64,000 nucleotides of DNA from Metridium senile (taxonomy: Eukaryota > Cnidaria > Anthozoa > Actiniaria > Metridiidae). Positions 20,821 through 31,673 of this stretch are shown piece after piece. A program made the translations under genes and the position numbers. The stretch is from assembly GCA_949775045.1 (NCBI GenBank), contig OX459108.1, forward strand, positions 3,148,935 through 3,212,934, read 5' to 3'. Below the pieces are notes generated by a model that saw only the letters and a list, made by a program, of their open reading frames with translations, searched no databases and was not told the DNA's origin. The first letter of the stretch is position 1, and every line of letters begins with the position of its first letter.

Positions 20821-23800
20821 ATGGCCGCCAACTCGTCAATGCTAAAAGGTCCTGTTATGGAATGGAGCACAAACGAAGGACTATACAGTCGATTTAAACT
20901 TTGGAAACAGCAATGTGAATTGTTATTTACTGGTCCTCTTGTCAAGATAGACGAGGCAATACTCTGCAAATATTTGTTATACTGGTCAGGCGAGAGAGGA
21001 ATCGAGCTATTCAACAGTTGGGACCTATCTGATGGCGACGCAAAAGTACTGAAATCCTACTGGGAAGGATTCGAAAACGCCGTAAAACCTCACTCAAACG
21101 AGCTCATGTCTGCATGGGAGCTACACAACTTCAAACAAGGCGACAAGTCTATCGAAGAATTCATCTCAAAGCTACGAGTTTTGATTAAAGAAGCTAATCA
21201 TCCACCCGACTTACACGAGCGATTTCTACGTGATTATTTTGTGTTTGGCCTCAACTCAAGCCGTGTCAGAAAGGAGTGTCTAAAAGAAGGGAACAAGCTA
21301 ACATTCACTCGTGCAAAGGATCTTGCAAAAGCAGAAGAATCAGCTGAAAATCAACTGAAAATCATGAATCAAGGTGATGTACATGCAATACACAAACAAA
21401 GGAAACCAGGTAAGCCTGAAGTTGCACATCACTATCAACACAAAACGGAAAAGCCTACTCAGCCAAAACTTCATAGACAGTTTTTAGACAAAAACACTGC
21501 AGCACAAAACAAATGCATGGGATGTGGTAGGAACTCACACCCACGAAATATGTGCCCTGCAAAGGATATTTCTTGTCACTATTGCCACAAAAAGGGTCAT
21601 TTTGCCAAAGTGTGCATGAAAAAGAAGAGAGTTCATGAAGTCTCGGCTGAGCAAGTAGACGACACACATACAATTGATGATGTTGTATTCCTGGGACCCA
21701 TTACAGCCACACCCATTACCAGTAGCAATGTCAACATAGTGGCATGTAAACAGAAAGCCCTTCTCGAAGTTCAAATCTCAGCCAGTGAGAGGGGAATGAA
21801 AACCAATGTTGTCTGCAAAATTGATTCAGGGGCAGAAACAAATATTCTCCCTAAATCCATATATGACAAGCTACACCCATCAAAACCAAGCCTCAGAAAG
21901 TCAATGGTGAAGTTAACTGCATACGGGGGAACAAACATCCCTACAGTGGGTTCATGTGATGTGTATGTCCAGGGACCAAAAAGTCAAACCCCTCAGTTGA
22001 TCACCGTAGAAGTAGCTAATGTGAATGGGCCAACTATCATAGGCAACATGACAGCACAGAGCCTAAACCTGATAAAACTGACTTGGTCAGTAGAAGCTGA
22101 GACACACAGTGTGAACACACAGAGCAAACAACACCCTTACCCTCTTACTAAGGGCTACCTACTAAAGGAATATGAAGATGTCTTTACAGGTATTGGGTGC
22201 TTCCCCGGGCCAGAGTACCACATCAAGTTAGACCCAGACGTCACACCAGTTCAGCACCCCCCAAGGCAGGTACCGGTCCACTTGCAACCAGCATACAAGA
22301 GTGAACTTGCTCGTCTGGTGGAACTCGGAATCCTCAAAGAAGTCAAAGATGAGTACACCCCATGGATTAACTCTGCAGTTGTAACACCAAAGTCAAACGG
22401 ATCAATACGTGTGTGCTTAGACCCTCGTAACCTCAACCAAGCTATCAAGTGCAACCGACACTACGTCAGGTCGATTGATGACGTCATCCCGAAAGTGACA
22501 GGAACCACACACTTTAGCATCCTCGACGCCAGGAGTGGCTACTGGCAAGTGAAAATTGACGAGGAAAGTAGCAAGTTGTGCACGTTCAACACACCCTGGG
22601 GCAAGTACCGGTGGACTCGCCTCCCCTTCGGACTTACTTGCAGCGGTGATGTGTTTCAAGAAAAAATGGACTCCATCTTTGGAAGTCTAGAAGGTGTGAG
22701 CGGTATTGCAGATGATACCCTCATCTTCGGCAGTAGTGAAACAAAGCATGATGGCCACATCCTGAATGTACTCAACACAGCACGTGAGAACAATGTCAGG
22801 TTCAACCCTGAGAAGTTCCAATTCAAGGTGGCTGAAGCATCTTTCTTTGGGCTCAAATGGACGCCCAATGGCCTCAAAACTGATGAAAAAAAGGTCCAAG
22901 CGATCGTCGACATGCAGCCCCCAGAGAATCTCAAAGAATTACAGTCGTTCATGGGGATGGTGAACTACCTAAACCGATTTTCACCCGTATTGGCACAGGT
23001 AGCCCAACCCATACGTAACTTGCTGAAGAGAGATACACCATACCTATGGCAAGCAGAACAGCAGGAAGCCTTTCAGAAGATTAAGGATACCATAAGCAAG
23101 TCACCAATCCTGGCTTACTATGATCCAGAGAAGGAGAATCTGATCCAATCTGACGCTAGCATGTCCGGCCTAGGATGCGTGTTGCTACAAGACGGCAAAC
23201 CTGTATGCTATGCAAGCAGATCATTGACAGACGCCGAGTCCAGGTACAGCAACATAGAGAGAGAGTTACTTGCCGCCTGCTGGTCTCTCGAGAAATTCCA
23301 CCATTATGTCTATGGCAAGAAAGCAGTCATCGAGACAGATCATAAGCCACTTGAAAGCATTTGGAAGAAAAGCATAGCCAGTGCGTCACCACGTCTACAA
23401 AGACTTCTACTACGGATGTCTAAGTACAATATCAATGTTGTATACATACCAGGCAAAACCAATGTTGTGGCTGACGCCCTCTCACGAGTGTGCTTCAGGG
23501 AGTTGCCATCGACCGACTGCGACAACTCCGGGATCGAGGTTGACGCAATTACACAACACTTGCCAGCGACACCTGCCAAGCTAAAGGAGATATGCGACGC
23601 AACAAGTGAAGATATAACACTGAGTCACCTCAAGGATGTCATATATCGTGGATGGCCTGAATACATGAAGGACTGTCCAAACGATCTCAAGGAGTATTGG
23701 AACTTTCGTGAGGATCTCAGCGTGGAAAGCGGGCTCGTACTGAAGGGCCATCGTCTAGTAATTCCTGAGAAACTGCGCCCCGGAATGCTAGAGCTTATTC

Positions 23801-24870
23801 ACCAGGGCCATCTCGGGGTGGAGAAATCCCTCCTCAAAGCCAAAGATTGCATATTCTGGCCAGGCATCTCGAACGACATAAAAGAATTGTCTACTAGCTG
23901 CGCCACGTGTATCCAGTATGCAAAACAGCAACAGAAACAACCATTACAGCAACACAGTCTGCCCAGTTACCCTTGGCAGAAGCTGGCGTCTGACCTCTTC
24001 GACTTCAAAGGTTCGCAATACTTAGTGTTAGCAGACTACTACAGTAAGTTCCCTATCGTGAGAAAACTCAGCTCAACAACTTCGGCTGCAATCATCAACC
24101 AACTCAAGTCCATATTCGCGGAATATGGCATACCTGAAACAATTGTCACAGACAACGGCCCGCAATATTCCAGCAAAGAGTTCAAAGCCTTTTGTAGTAC
24201 TTGGAGCATCAATCACACTACAAGCTCACCCGTGTACCCCAGAAGTAATGGCTTTAGTGAGAGAATGGTCCAGACCGTAAAGAACATTTTGCAAAAAGCT
24301 GATGCATCCGGTGAAGACCTATACCTCGGTCTGTTGGCATACCGCACAACACCTGTCGACAGCAAATTGCCAGCACCAGCAAAACTCCTCAACCGCAGGA
24401 CATACCGCACTCAGCTACCCACAAGTGGACGTTTACAGCGTTCAATAGCAAGTGACAGTGACATTGAACAACTACAACACCGACAACAGGTGCAGAAACT
24501 CCAGCATGATAGAAAGTCAACAAGGGAACTTCAAAGCCTTAGGCCAGGACAAGCCGTTGCAGTGTATAACCCCCGGTCAAAGGAGTGGAATCCGGCAAAG
24601 TTGACCAAGGAATGCGATGAACCCAGGTCGTATATAGTCAAAACCCCTAGTGGTTCAGAACTGCGCCGCAACCGGGTCCATCTGAAACCCTGTACAGAGT
24701 CCAACCCACAAGTGAGTGCTCCTGGACCAACACAGATACCAGCGGAAACCCCAAGGCAGCTCTCTGCTTCCCAGCAACCGGCAACACCAACCGCCTCGGA
24801 TACCAGTGGAGCTTCTGTACAGACAAGGAGTGGCCGAACAGTCAGGCCACCTCAGAGACTAAACTTATGA
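20821..24870 (+). CDS. gag-pol: Ty3/Gypsy Gag-Pol polyprotein, intact single ORF
   Basis: 1,349 residues from the ATG at 20821 in a strong context (AAAGATGGCC). The open frame extends to 20755 but only with a TTG. Gag comes first, with two CCHC zinc knuckles (CMGCGRNSHPRNMC at 232-245 and CHYCHKKGHFAKVC at 252-265). The aspartic protease shows DSGAETN (335). Reverse transcriptase has FSILDARSGYWQVKID and the catalytic IADD (about 629-632). RNase H runs from SDASMSGLG (778) to NVVADALSR. Integrase has an HH-CC zinc module, then D1058, D1111 (TDNGPQ) and E1147 with exactly 35 residues between the last two. The C-terminus TRSGRTVRPP is common in Mag-type elements. There is no env and no frameshift between gag and pol. 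All catalytic residues are present, so the element may be competent. Confidence 0.96.
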   Translation: MAANSSMLKGPVMEWSTNEGLYSRFKLWKQQCELLFTGPLVKIDEAILCKYLLYWSGERGIELFNSWDLSDGDAKVLKSYWEGFENAVKPHSNELMSAWELHNFKQGDKSIEEFISKLRVLIKEANHPPDLHERFLRDYFVFGLNSSRVRKECLKEGNKLTFTRAKDLAKAEESAENQLKIMNQGDVHAIHKQRKPGKPEVAHHYQHKTEKPTQPKLHRQFLDKNTAAQNKCMGCGRNSHPRNMCPAKDISCHYCHKKGHFAKVCMKKKRVHEVSAEQVDDTHTIDDVVFLGPITATPITSSNVNIVACKQKALLEVQISASERGMKTNVVCKIDSGAETNILPKSIYDKLHPSKPSLRKSMVKLTAYGGTNIPTVGSCDVYVQGPKSQTPQLITVEVANVNGPTIIGNMTAQSLNLIKLTWSVEAETHSVNTQSKQHPYPLTKGYLLKEYEDVFTGIGCFPGPEYHIKLDPDVTPVQHPPRQVPVHLQPAYKSELARLVELGILKEVKDEYTPWINSAVVTPKSNGSIRVCLDPRNLNQAIKCNRHYVRSIDDVIPKVTGTTHFSILDARSGYWQVKIDEESSKLCTFNTPWGKYRWTRLPFGLTCSGDVFQEKMDSIFGSLEGVSGIADDTLIFGSSETKHDGHILNVLNTARENNVRFNPEKFQFKVAEASFFGLKWTPNGLKTDEKKVQAIVDMQPPENLKELQSFMGMVNYLNRFSPVLAQVAQPIRNLLKRDTPYLWQAEQQEAFQKIKDTISKSPILAYYDPEKENLIQSDASMSGLGCVLLQDGKPVCYASRSLTDAESRYSNIERELLAACWSLEKFHHYVYGKKAVIETDHKPLESIWKKSIASASPRLQRLLLRMSKYNINVVYIPGKTNVVADALSRVCFRELPSTDCDNSGIEVDAITQHLPATPAKLKEICDATSEDITLSHLKDVIYRGWPEYMKDCPNDLKEYWNFREDLSVESGLVLKGHRLVIPEKLRPGMLELIHQGHLGVEKSLLKAKDCIFWPGISNDIKELSTSCATCIQYAKQQQKQPLQQHSLPSYPWQKLASDLFDFKGSQYLVLADYYSKFPIVRKLSSTTSAAIINQLKSIFAEYGIPETIVTDNGPQYSSKEFKAFCSTWSINHTTSSPVYPRSNGFSERMVQTVKNILQKADASGEDLYLGLLAYRTTPVDSKLPAPAKLLNRRTYRTQLPTSGRLQRSIASDSDIEQLQHRQQVQKLQHDRKSTRELQSLRPGQAVAVYNPRSKEWNPAKLTKECDEPRSYIVKTPSGSELRRNRVHLKPCTESNPQVSAPGPTQIPAETPRQLSASQQPATPTASDTSGASVQTRSGRTVRPPQRLNL

Positions 24871-24985
24871 ACATAAACAGTGAACGTTTGCAAAAGCGAT
24901 CATTAGGCATTGTTAAGAACACTGTTGAAATTTTTGATTGATTTTATACAATCCTAGTTTTATTGATTTATATGTGATTTTACTC

Positions 24986-24996
24986 AAAAGGGGAGA
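24986..24996 (+). promoter_or_regulatory. Polypurine tract
   Basis: AAAAGGGGAGA abuts the 3' LTR, the standard plus-strand primer position. Confidence 0.85.
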
Positions 24997-25150
24997 TGTA
25001 AACAGATGTAATGCATACCTGCATAATTAGTCGCGCGCATGCGCACAGTTGTTCGTTGTTAGCACATGGCGTGTCAAATACATGTATGTTTTCGACTAGA
25101 GTAATAAAGCCTAGTTATCACAACCACTCGAGGTATTCAAGTCCTTTACA
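24997..25150 (+). repeat. Ty3/Gypsy 3' LTR (154 bp)
   Basis: Identical to the 5' LTR and followed by ATTAT (25151-25155), completing the 5 bp target duplication. Confidence 0.95.
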
Positions 25151-25155
25151 ATTAT

Positions 25156-26003
25156 CTTCTATCTAATCAGTTTTGCCTATCCAAGAACCAGCATAGTTAT
25201 GTATGTATGCTATTTAATTATTATCATTTAGGGACTAGATGAAAATAACATCTGTAATTCTAGAATTAAATGTCAAGTTTGAAATTCTCAGACTTAGACC
25301 TTGATCAGTAGGTAAAAAGACGAGGGAAAACACCTGTGGTATTGTTATTGTTTTTTGAAATGAGCATTCCTTATTGGTTTGGTACTACTAAAATTATACA
25401 AACTATTACTTCACATTCTATTGTGGCTGCATGAAGCCAGTGCAATTAAGAACTCAAATATTCAGTTCAGATTAAAACCCAACAGTGTAACTGTACTGTA
25501 AAAACAAGATGTCATGGAACATGATGTAATATTTTACCCTTATTGATATCATCACTAGAGTGCAATAATTTTATTCAATACAGCAAATATATCAACAGTA
25601 CTGCTAATTAGAAAGATGCTGTGGGTTTGTGATAATAGTTTAGTTAAATACACATGAAATGAGGAATGGAAATGAGACGTCAAATAGACTTTTACTGTGT
25701 TCCTTTCATCCTATTATTTTATTTGAATACTGCAGAGCTCCATTTCATGTATATTCTGATGTGATATGCTTACCTAAAAAGATATTTTTACTGTGAAATA
25801 TAAAGTTAAGTGCATATAGTATGTCTGTGAAATATTTGAATATTTTATGGAACTTCTGGCACTATTTATTAGTATTTAGTAATTTGTATTTCATGAATAT
25901 ACTGTTTGCACTCTATTGAGTATAGAACAAAAAGTATACAAACTTATATATAAAGATTTGTACCAAAAAAGGAAACTACTAGTATACACATTTACAATGA
26001 TAT
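25156..26003. other. Interior of the inverted-repeat structure, nothing recognised
   Basis: AT-rich, with no frame above about 60 codons and no further repeat noted. Together with 19718-20549 it is the original spacer. Confidence 0.4.
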
Positions 26004-26613
26004 TACAACTGAAATAAGACCACTTCAACTATTGTAAGTGTAGTTATCTGATTGCCATTGTTATTATTATCACAACATGTTGGCATATCTACAAATAGTG
26101 TTTCTGCATAGTTTTGTTTTATATCAAGAATAATACAAATCAATATATCAATGACAAAATATATAAATAAGTACTGCATGTATTTACTATAAATATGAAG
26201 TGACAGTTCACTGGTTGCAATAATAGCATTTGGAATTGTAATTTTATATCAGTAAATTGGCTAAATTATTCATTTCAAATCTAACACACCAATACAAAAA
26301 TACTAATTGACCCCTTGTTCATCATGTACATTATAGCCTGTGAAATTATAAACACCTCACATTTAATAATAATTAGATTATTTTGAAAGGCCAAGGCAAA
26401 TATAATAGCTTTATAATAGAGTCAAAGTTACAGTGTAAAAGTTCACAATATCCACTACAGAATGCATTGAAATCATTTTTATTACTGATAAGGCTATATG
26501 AATGTTTGACAATCATATATTCATGATATAAATGTTGGAATGATTTACAATAAGTTATAAACCTTAGTTTCAATCATATGTTGAGATTCCTTGCTTCAAA
26601 CAACAGATCAGAT
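26004..26613 (-). repeat. Right arm of the 0.61 kb inverted repeat
   Basis: Reverse complement of 19107-19717 with few differences. Its outer end (CAGATCAGAT) abuts a poly-G run, where other sequence has joined. Confidence 0.9.
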
Positions 26614-26616
26614 CCC

Positions 26617-26770
26617 GGGGGGGGGGGGGGGGGGGGGGGGGGTACTCCCATATATTTACTATACGGGGATGATCCGCTGAACAGGGTATGGTTTTTCGAG
26701 CTTTCTGTCATAAACAGGGTATGGTTTTGTTAGTTTTCTGTAATGAACAGGGTATATATTTACCCCATTT
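26617..26770. repeat. 26-G run and CAGGGTATGGTTTT repeats beside the gap
   Basis: CCC(G)26TACTCCC opens a stretch with three spaced copies of AACAGGGTATGGTTTT-like sequence. From memory this poly-G, TACTCCCATATAT start is seen in repeats of coral genomes. Confidence 0.7.
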
Positions 26771-26826
26771 CCCCATTTCCTTTTTTTTTTTGTCACAATC
26801 ATGTATAGTAATTAGGTAATATGATG

Positions 26827-27026
26827 NNNNNNNNNNNNNNNNNNNNNNNNNNNNNNNNNNNNNNNNNNNNNNNNNNNNNNNNNNNNNNNNNNNNNNNNNN
26901 NNNNNNNNNNNNNNNNNNNNNNNNNNNNNNNNNNNNNNNNNNNNNNNNNNNNNNNNNNNNNNNNNNNNNNNNNNNNNNNNNNNNNNNNNNNNNNNNNNNN
27001 NNNNNNNNNNNNNNNNNNNNNNNNNN
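26827..27026. other. Assembly gap, 200 N
   Basis: Exactly 200 unknown bases, so probably a conventional gap size. Frames drawn across it are meaningless. Confidence 0.99.
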
Positions 27027-27263
27027 ATCAAAATCAAACAATGTAAAAACATTTCGATGTTTTATTTTCAATGCTTCATTTATATATCAACTTTTAACAA
27101 TAACAAATCTAAACCTTTTAGAAGAAAATAACATTCTACATCAGCTGATTATCACTTATAAACAACGTGAACAATGATAAGTACAATATAGTTCTAAATA
27201 CCAATTTGCGTGTACGCATTACAGACATTAAACTATAGCCACATGCAGTCTTGGACTGCCTTT
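27027..27263 (-). repeat. Inverted paralogue of 33265-33410 plus 33939-34060
   Basis: It matches the minus strand of those two segments joined together, and so shows the site without the MITE that sits at 33411-33938. Confidence 0.8.
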
Positions 27264-27351
27264 AATTGTGATTGAAATCAGTCACCATCGCCACAAAGAA
27301 ACGGGCGCCAAATCTTTCAAACGGTCTTCTGTAAAGTTTGCAAAGCACCTT

Positions 27352-27377
27352 GGGCCGGGGATAAATATCCCCGGCCC
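27352..27377. repeat. Perfect GC-rich palindrome
   Basis: GGGCCGGGGAT and ATCCCCGGCCC around AAAT. No T run follows that would suggest a terminator. Confidence 0.8.
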
Positions 27378-27489
27378 AGGCCCTCTACGAGCGTTGTAAC
27401 AGTTAGCAATAAATGTTGCAATAACTTTGCACTATGGTCAAAGTTCATTTTATTTTAAATTTGCTATATGTTTCAAACACGCAGTTTTT

Positions 27490-27815
27490 ACAGTGTAGGT
27501 TAGGCTTAACGTTTAAACACCTTTAAGGTACTTTAAGTAATAACTTAAAGTTGTTCGCTAAACTTTAAGTAAACTTTACACTACCTTTATGCTCAACGTG
27601 TTAAAAGTTAACTTTAAGCAACTTTAAGTCGCAATTAAACCTAGCTTAAAGTTGTACCAACAGCTTTAAGTTGACTTTAAGCAAACTTTACACTCGGTAC
27701 GTAAAGGTGACCTTTAAACTGCTTTACGCGGCACTTAAAGCTAACTTAAAGCTGAACTGAACAACTTTAAGCAGCTTTAAGTTGGCTTAAAGCTGCTTAA
27801 ATCAAAGTTTTCGTG
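27490..27815. repeat. Dense CTTTAAG/CTTAAAG cluster
   Basis: About 18 copies of ACTTTAAG or its complement CTTAAAGT, at irregular spacing of 10-30 bp and in both orientations, fill 0.33 kb. Edges (TTTTACAGTG and CACAGCACGAAAAC in complement) are only weakly inverted. Confidence 0.75.
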
Positions 27816-27859
27816 CTGTGTATACAATCGACATTCTAGAAAACTGTCTGCCAAACTGT

Positions 27860-28235
27860 TCACTAACTTCACGTTAATTAACTGTTTAGTTCAGTATTCT
27901 TATAGCCTGTACCTAAATTTCTGGTAAAACAACCTCAGTTTTATGTCAAATATGTCATAAGAGGTAGTAAATAACATATATTTCTATGTCTTATACATCA
28001 TAAGAATCGACTTAAACATACGAAAGGAAACGATTTCTCAGTTATGGACCATAAACAATGGAAGAACTTACAGCGACTTTTAAACAAAATTATCACTAGA
28101 AAGTACATACTTTCAGAAGGTAGATAATTCCTGATTCGAAATCAGATTGTCTTAATATTAAACCCACCTTTTAATGTTGTTTCATTAGTTTCATCGGTAG
28201 ACCAAACCCAGACATCGCCAAATATTCCGGCCATG
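27860..28235 (+). repeat. Fragment of the 4 kb array unit without the 1.2 kb insert
   Basis: TATGTCATAAGAGGTAGTAAATAACATATATTTCTATGTC runs straight through the site where array units carry the 1.2 kb insert. It continues to TCATCGGTAGACCAAACCCAG (compare 52100-52350). Confidence 0.8.
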
Positions 28236-28624
28236 CGCTCACTCACAAGGTCAGCGGTGCAACATAAAAGCGGTAGATAATTTATCAAATTTTGCCACAG
28301 GCAGCCCAAGCTCTGAATTACGTCATTGAATATGCTTGTATATTAGTGAATAAAGACTCGAATTACAACAGTTTCAGTGTGTTCACTTTATTATTCAGTA
28401 TGTTCACTTCATAATTTGAATAAAATACAAACTTTGTGGCATGCTGTTCTATGAATGTTATATACATACATACATACAAACTTTTTTATTTATTTTTTAT
28501 TTTTTTTATTAATAATTAACACATATACACACAAAATGTACAATTAAGGAATGTCAAAATAAATGTGACACACGATATTGATAACTAATAACAATTTACA
28601 ATTTAAGAGTGACGCAATAAATTA

Positions 28625-29683
28625 GCCTGCGTGCAGCCCCTTTTTTTCCCGTAATAAGGGTCTGCGAATTATTGCAAGATTCCGTGTTCTGGACCCCCAG
28701 CCGAGTTGCACGATTATATATAACAGGCTCTGATTGGCTGCTACGCCAGCTCATTCTTACATACTCTCTGATTGGCTCGAAAGCTCGTACTCGCATCATT
28801 AGTACCTATTATTATCAATATTATCACCATCGTCACTACACCTACAACATTCCCATCAACATCACTAATACCATCATTATCATCATCATCATATTATTAT
28901 TGTAAATAATAACATGAAAATATGTTCTTCGGCCAACATTAGCCAGTATGATTGATAGAAATAAAAGAACTCACCAAACACAAACATAATAATGACATTT
29001 AATCAGTTTAAAATGTATTTCACTTACTTCAATCGATAGATGACTCGATAGATATGATTCACGAAACGCTTTTCAAGTAAAAATTGTTTACCGCCACGTG
29101 TCGTGAATTCAAATGCCTCGTTTGAAAAATATTATAAATATTTTTCAGATGTATTTTGATATGTTTTACATCAATCAATAATTGTTCTTTTAACGAAGTA
29201 TGAAGCTTATATATCCATGTCAGTCCTTATATTTGACGATTTTCGACGTGACATCGAACACTTTGAGACGCGAGCGAAGTTCATCTACATCGAGTAGTAG
29301 AATTCAATATTTCCGCGATAAGTCGACGATAAACTTGAGAACTATCAACCCATACAGGGGCTCTGATAAATTTGTTACTTCTATAAGTAAGTTTTAGTGC
29401 ATTTACTGCGGTTTTTTGGCATTTCCGAGCCATTTTAGAAGAAACAACTTTTCGCCGCCTTTGAGCGGCCATCTTGTTTTGCTCGATCATCACACTAGTC
29501 TCTACTGCGCATGCGAGTACGAGCTTTCGAGCCAATCAGAGAGTATGTAAGAATGAGCTGGCGTAGCAGCCAATCAGAGCCTGTTATATATAATCGTGCA
29601 ACTCGGCTGGGGGTCCAGAACACGGAATCTTGCATTAATTCGCAGACCCTTATTACGGGTAAAAGAAGGGGCTGCACGCAGGC
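28625..29683. mobile_element. 1.06 kb transposon with 173 bp TIRs, TA target
   Basis: The ends GCCTGCGTGCAGCCCC and GGGGCTGCACGCAGGC are inverted, and arms extend about 173 bp (28625-28797 and 29512-29683). TA flanks both sides, and copy 1 of the duplication (about 801) shows AAATTACATAT without it. Each arm carries two GATTGGCT boxes and a TATATATAA. The centre has a minus-strand frame starting at CAAGATGGCCGC (about 29480), with basic residues RRRKVVSSKMARK, not recognised. Confidence 0.8.
29281..29478 (-). other. Small basic reading frame inside the TA-type transposon
   Basis: An ATG in strong context (AAGATGGCC) opens a frame with MAAQRRRKVVSSKMARKCQK then a neutral tail, ending at 29281. 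It could be the first exon of a transposase or an unrelated exon. No family is recognised. Confidence 0.25.
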
Positions 29684-29749
29684 TACATATATTTTCAACT
29701 AAAGTGAAACATTTTAAAATAACTAGTAGATTCATGTTTAGGATATTAA

Positions 29750-30471
29750 GGACGGGGCCTACTATTGCCACTGCGCAGGCTACTGCGCATCTACATAGTT
29801 TCCATTTTAACGCGCTATCTTACCTCAAAAGATGACAAAATACAAATAAAAAACCATCTAACGATGGTAGACGCGACGGTAGCGTTTTTTTATAAAAACA
29901 GTCCCACAATGCACTTATGATGACGAATTGTTTTACTTAGTAGGGAGGGGACCGGAAAGAAATTGTCTTATGATAATCTTCGGCGGCAAAGTTTACCACG
30001 CGATAACTTTTTAAAACGCCGGGTAACCCCAATTTTTTTACAACTGTAATTATTAAGAACATGTTAAACAATGGTTTTGATGTAAAATTTCGAAAACAAA
30101 AAAATGATTTTGGAATGGAAAATCGACAAAATTTCGAATTTTCTGAAACTCGTAAAATACAAGTCGCGATGCTAAAAAAATCATATTTCACTACTAACTT
30201 TTCAAAATAGGTTACAAAATATATATTCCTATTAGAAAATTACTTGTTAATTGTTTACCGCTATCAAAGAGATGTTTCAATGAAAATCCTTTGAAAAAAA
30301 CAATTGTTTGTCGATGCCGGTAAAATCGTGACGTCAGCCATATTTAAGACTCTCTTAACTGCCCGGTGACCCCACTTTTTTTAGACAGATTAGTAGAACC
30401 TTCTGAAGGGTTAAAACAACTCACATAGTTATTTGAAGAATACATTACTTTTTAATTAGTAGGCCCCGTCC
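29750..30471. mobile_element. 722 bp MITE, TTAA target, inside an LTR
   Basis: TIRs GGACGGGGCCTACTA, each next to TTAA (29746-29749 and 30472-30475). Deleting the element and one TTAA joins the two parts of the LTR-like sequence. The 84-codon minus frame at 29937-30191 has no recognised motif. Confidence 0.8.
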
Positions 30472-30475
30472 TTAA

Positions 30476-31006
30476 TGTCAAAGTCTGGAGTCTGACCATG
30501 ATTGTCATAAATGTCACACTACAATTTAGGAAGGCAGAATGGTTTAATTAATCGTTCTATCTCCATGCGGAACTCATGTTTCAATTCAAACTTGTAGTTA
30601 TGTTTATTCAGACGATTCATGGTCGATCTTCTAGTCAAAAGAAACTTTCTCATTACTTAATTATAGTTTAGGAAAAATATAGCGATTGGCTGCCCACAAT
30701 TACATGACTATCCCCACAACGATTATTCAGCATACCCATAGAAGTTAAACATAGTTTTAAAGACAATTTCACATTAGCACCTGAGTGTCCCTTATTAAAG
30801 TCATGTCATTGCAGTTGGCCAATCATAATATTAGTTCAAGTTGTCAGAGCGAAAGGCTCATGTTACCTTGTATTCGATATAAATATAACCAAGCCTTAGC
30901 ATGTAAAACAGTAGGAATTAGTAGCCTCGACTACTAAGTAAGTAAGTCCAAAGAGCAACAATAAAGATCCGATACCAGCCTACCTATAAAGTTATCCCTA
31001 CTAACA
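30476..31006 (-). mobile_element. LTR-like sequence, larger part
   Basis: It includes TATA-like ATATAAATATAACC (about 30877), AATAAA (about 30961) and the terminal CTACTAACA next to GTTT. It matches the remnant at 1415-1479. The other end was lost at the edge of the duplicated block. Strand is assumed. Confidence 0.45.
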
Positions 31007-31486
31007 GTTTTGATCTGATTTTTATCTCTTTCACGGGTGCATGGGCATCGAGGACTTGACTAAACAATAGGTTGTATGCGTGGATCTTGTCATCTATATC
31101 GTCGAAAATATCAATAATATGGAAAGGAACATCAGATAGGTACTTGGCGAATTTATTTGCGTCATAGTTTTTATAGTTTCTTGAAGTGACGTAGCATGGT
31201 TTCGGCTTAGGTGTTTTTAGATTGAGTGTTAAATGTACTAAGTTGTGGTCGCTTATTGATGATGTTATAACTTTGCAGTCTTGAATGATACTTTCCGGCA
31301 TTTGTAGTGAGGGCGATGTCGATTAACGTTTGTGAAGTTTCGGTGATCCTTGTTGGGTCTTTTACTAGCTGAGTGAAGTTAAAGGTGGAACAAAAGTCAA
31401 CCAAGGTGTCACGGTCAGAATATTTAGCTAACATGTTTATGTTTATGTCTCCTATTATTATAATGTCAAGTCCAAGTAGCAAAGAA
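31007..31486 (-). pseudogene. LINE endonuclease fragment, copy 2
   Basis: The minus-strand frame shows GDININ (a catalytic-region Asp/Asn motif), FNFTQLVKDPTRITETSQTL and IDIALTTNA. A one-base shift near 31300 then gives MPESIIQDCKVITSSISDHN and onward to RSK. It extends 0.2 kb further 5' than copy 1. A palindrome truncates it at 31486. Confidence 0.8.
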
Positions 31487-31673
31487 TATATTGTCTATGT
31501 TTGTCGTTTTTTTACGCGAAAACCGACTTATTTAGGGGTGAAATTGAAGTTTTAGTTTGACCTACCTCACCACTTACTTATAAGTAAGTGGTGAGGTAGG
31601 TCAAACTAAAACTTCAATTTCACCCCTAAATAAGTCGTTTTTCGCGTAAAAAACGACACACATAGACAATATA
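31487..31673. repeat. 187 bp nearly perfect spacerless palindrome
   Basis: The centre is CACTTACTTA/TAAGTAAGTG at 31580/31581. Arms of about 93 bp match except for a few bases in a T run and near the tips (GTTTGTCG versus CGACACAC). It can form a cruciform. Confidence 0.9.

Larger units (their letters stand above)
20555..25150 (+). mobile_element. Complete, young Ty3/Gypsy retrotransposon (Mag/SURL-like), 4,596 bp
   Basis: All parts are present: LTRs, primer site, gag-pol, polypurine tract and target duplication ATTAT. Zero differences between LTRs imply recent insertion. It landed between the arms of an older inverted repeat. Confidence 0.95.

Noticed and set aside
20676..24410. Many short frames overlapping gag-pol
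   Set aside because: Shadows of the long, motif-rich coding frame.
26708..27177. Open frames of 90-118 codons on both strands
   Set aside because: They run through the 200 N gap and are artefacts of undefined bases.
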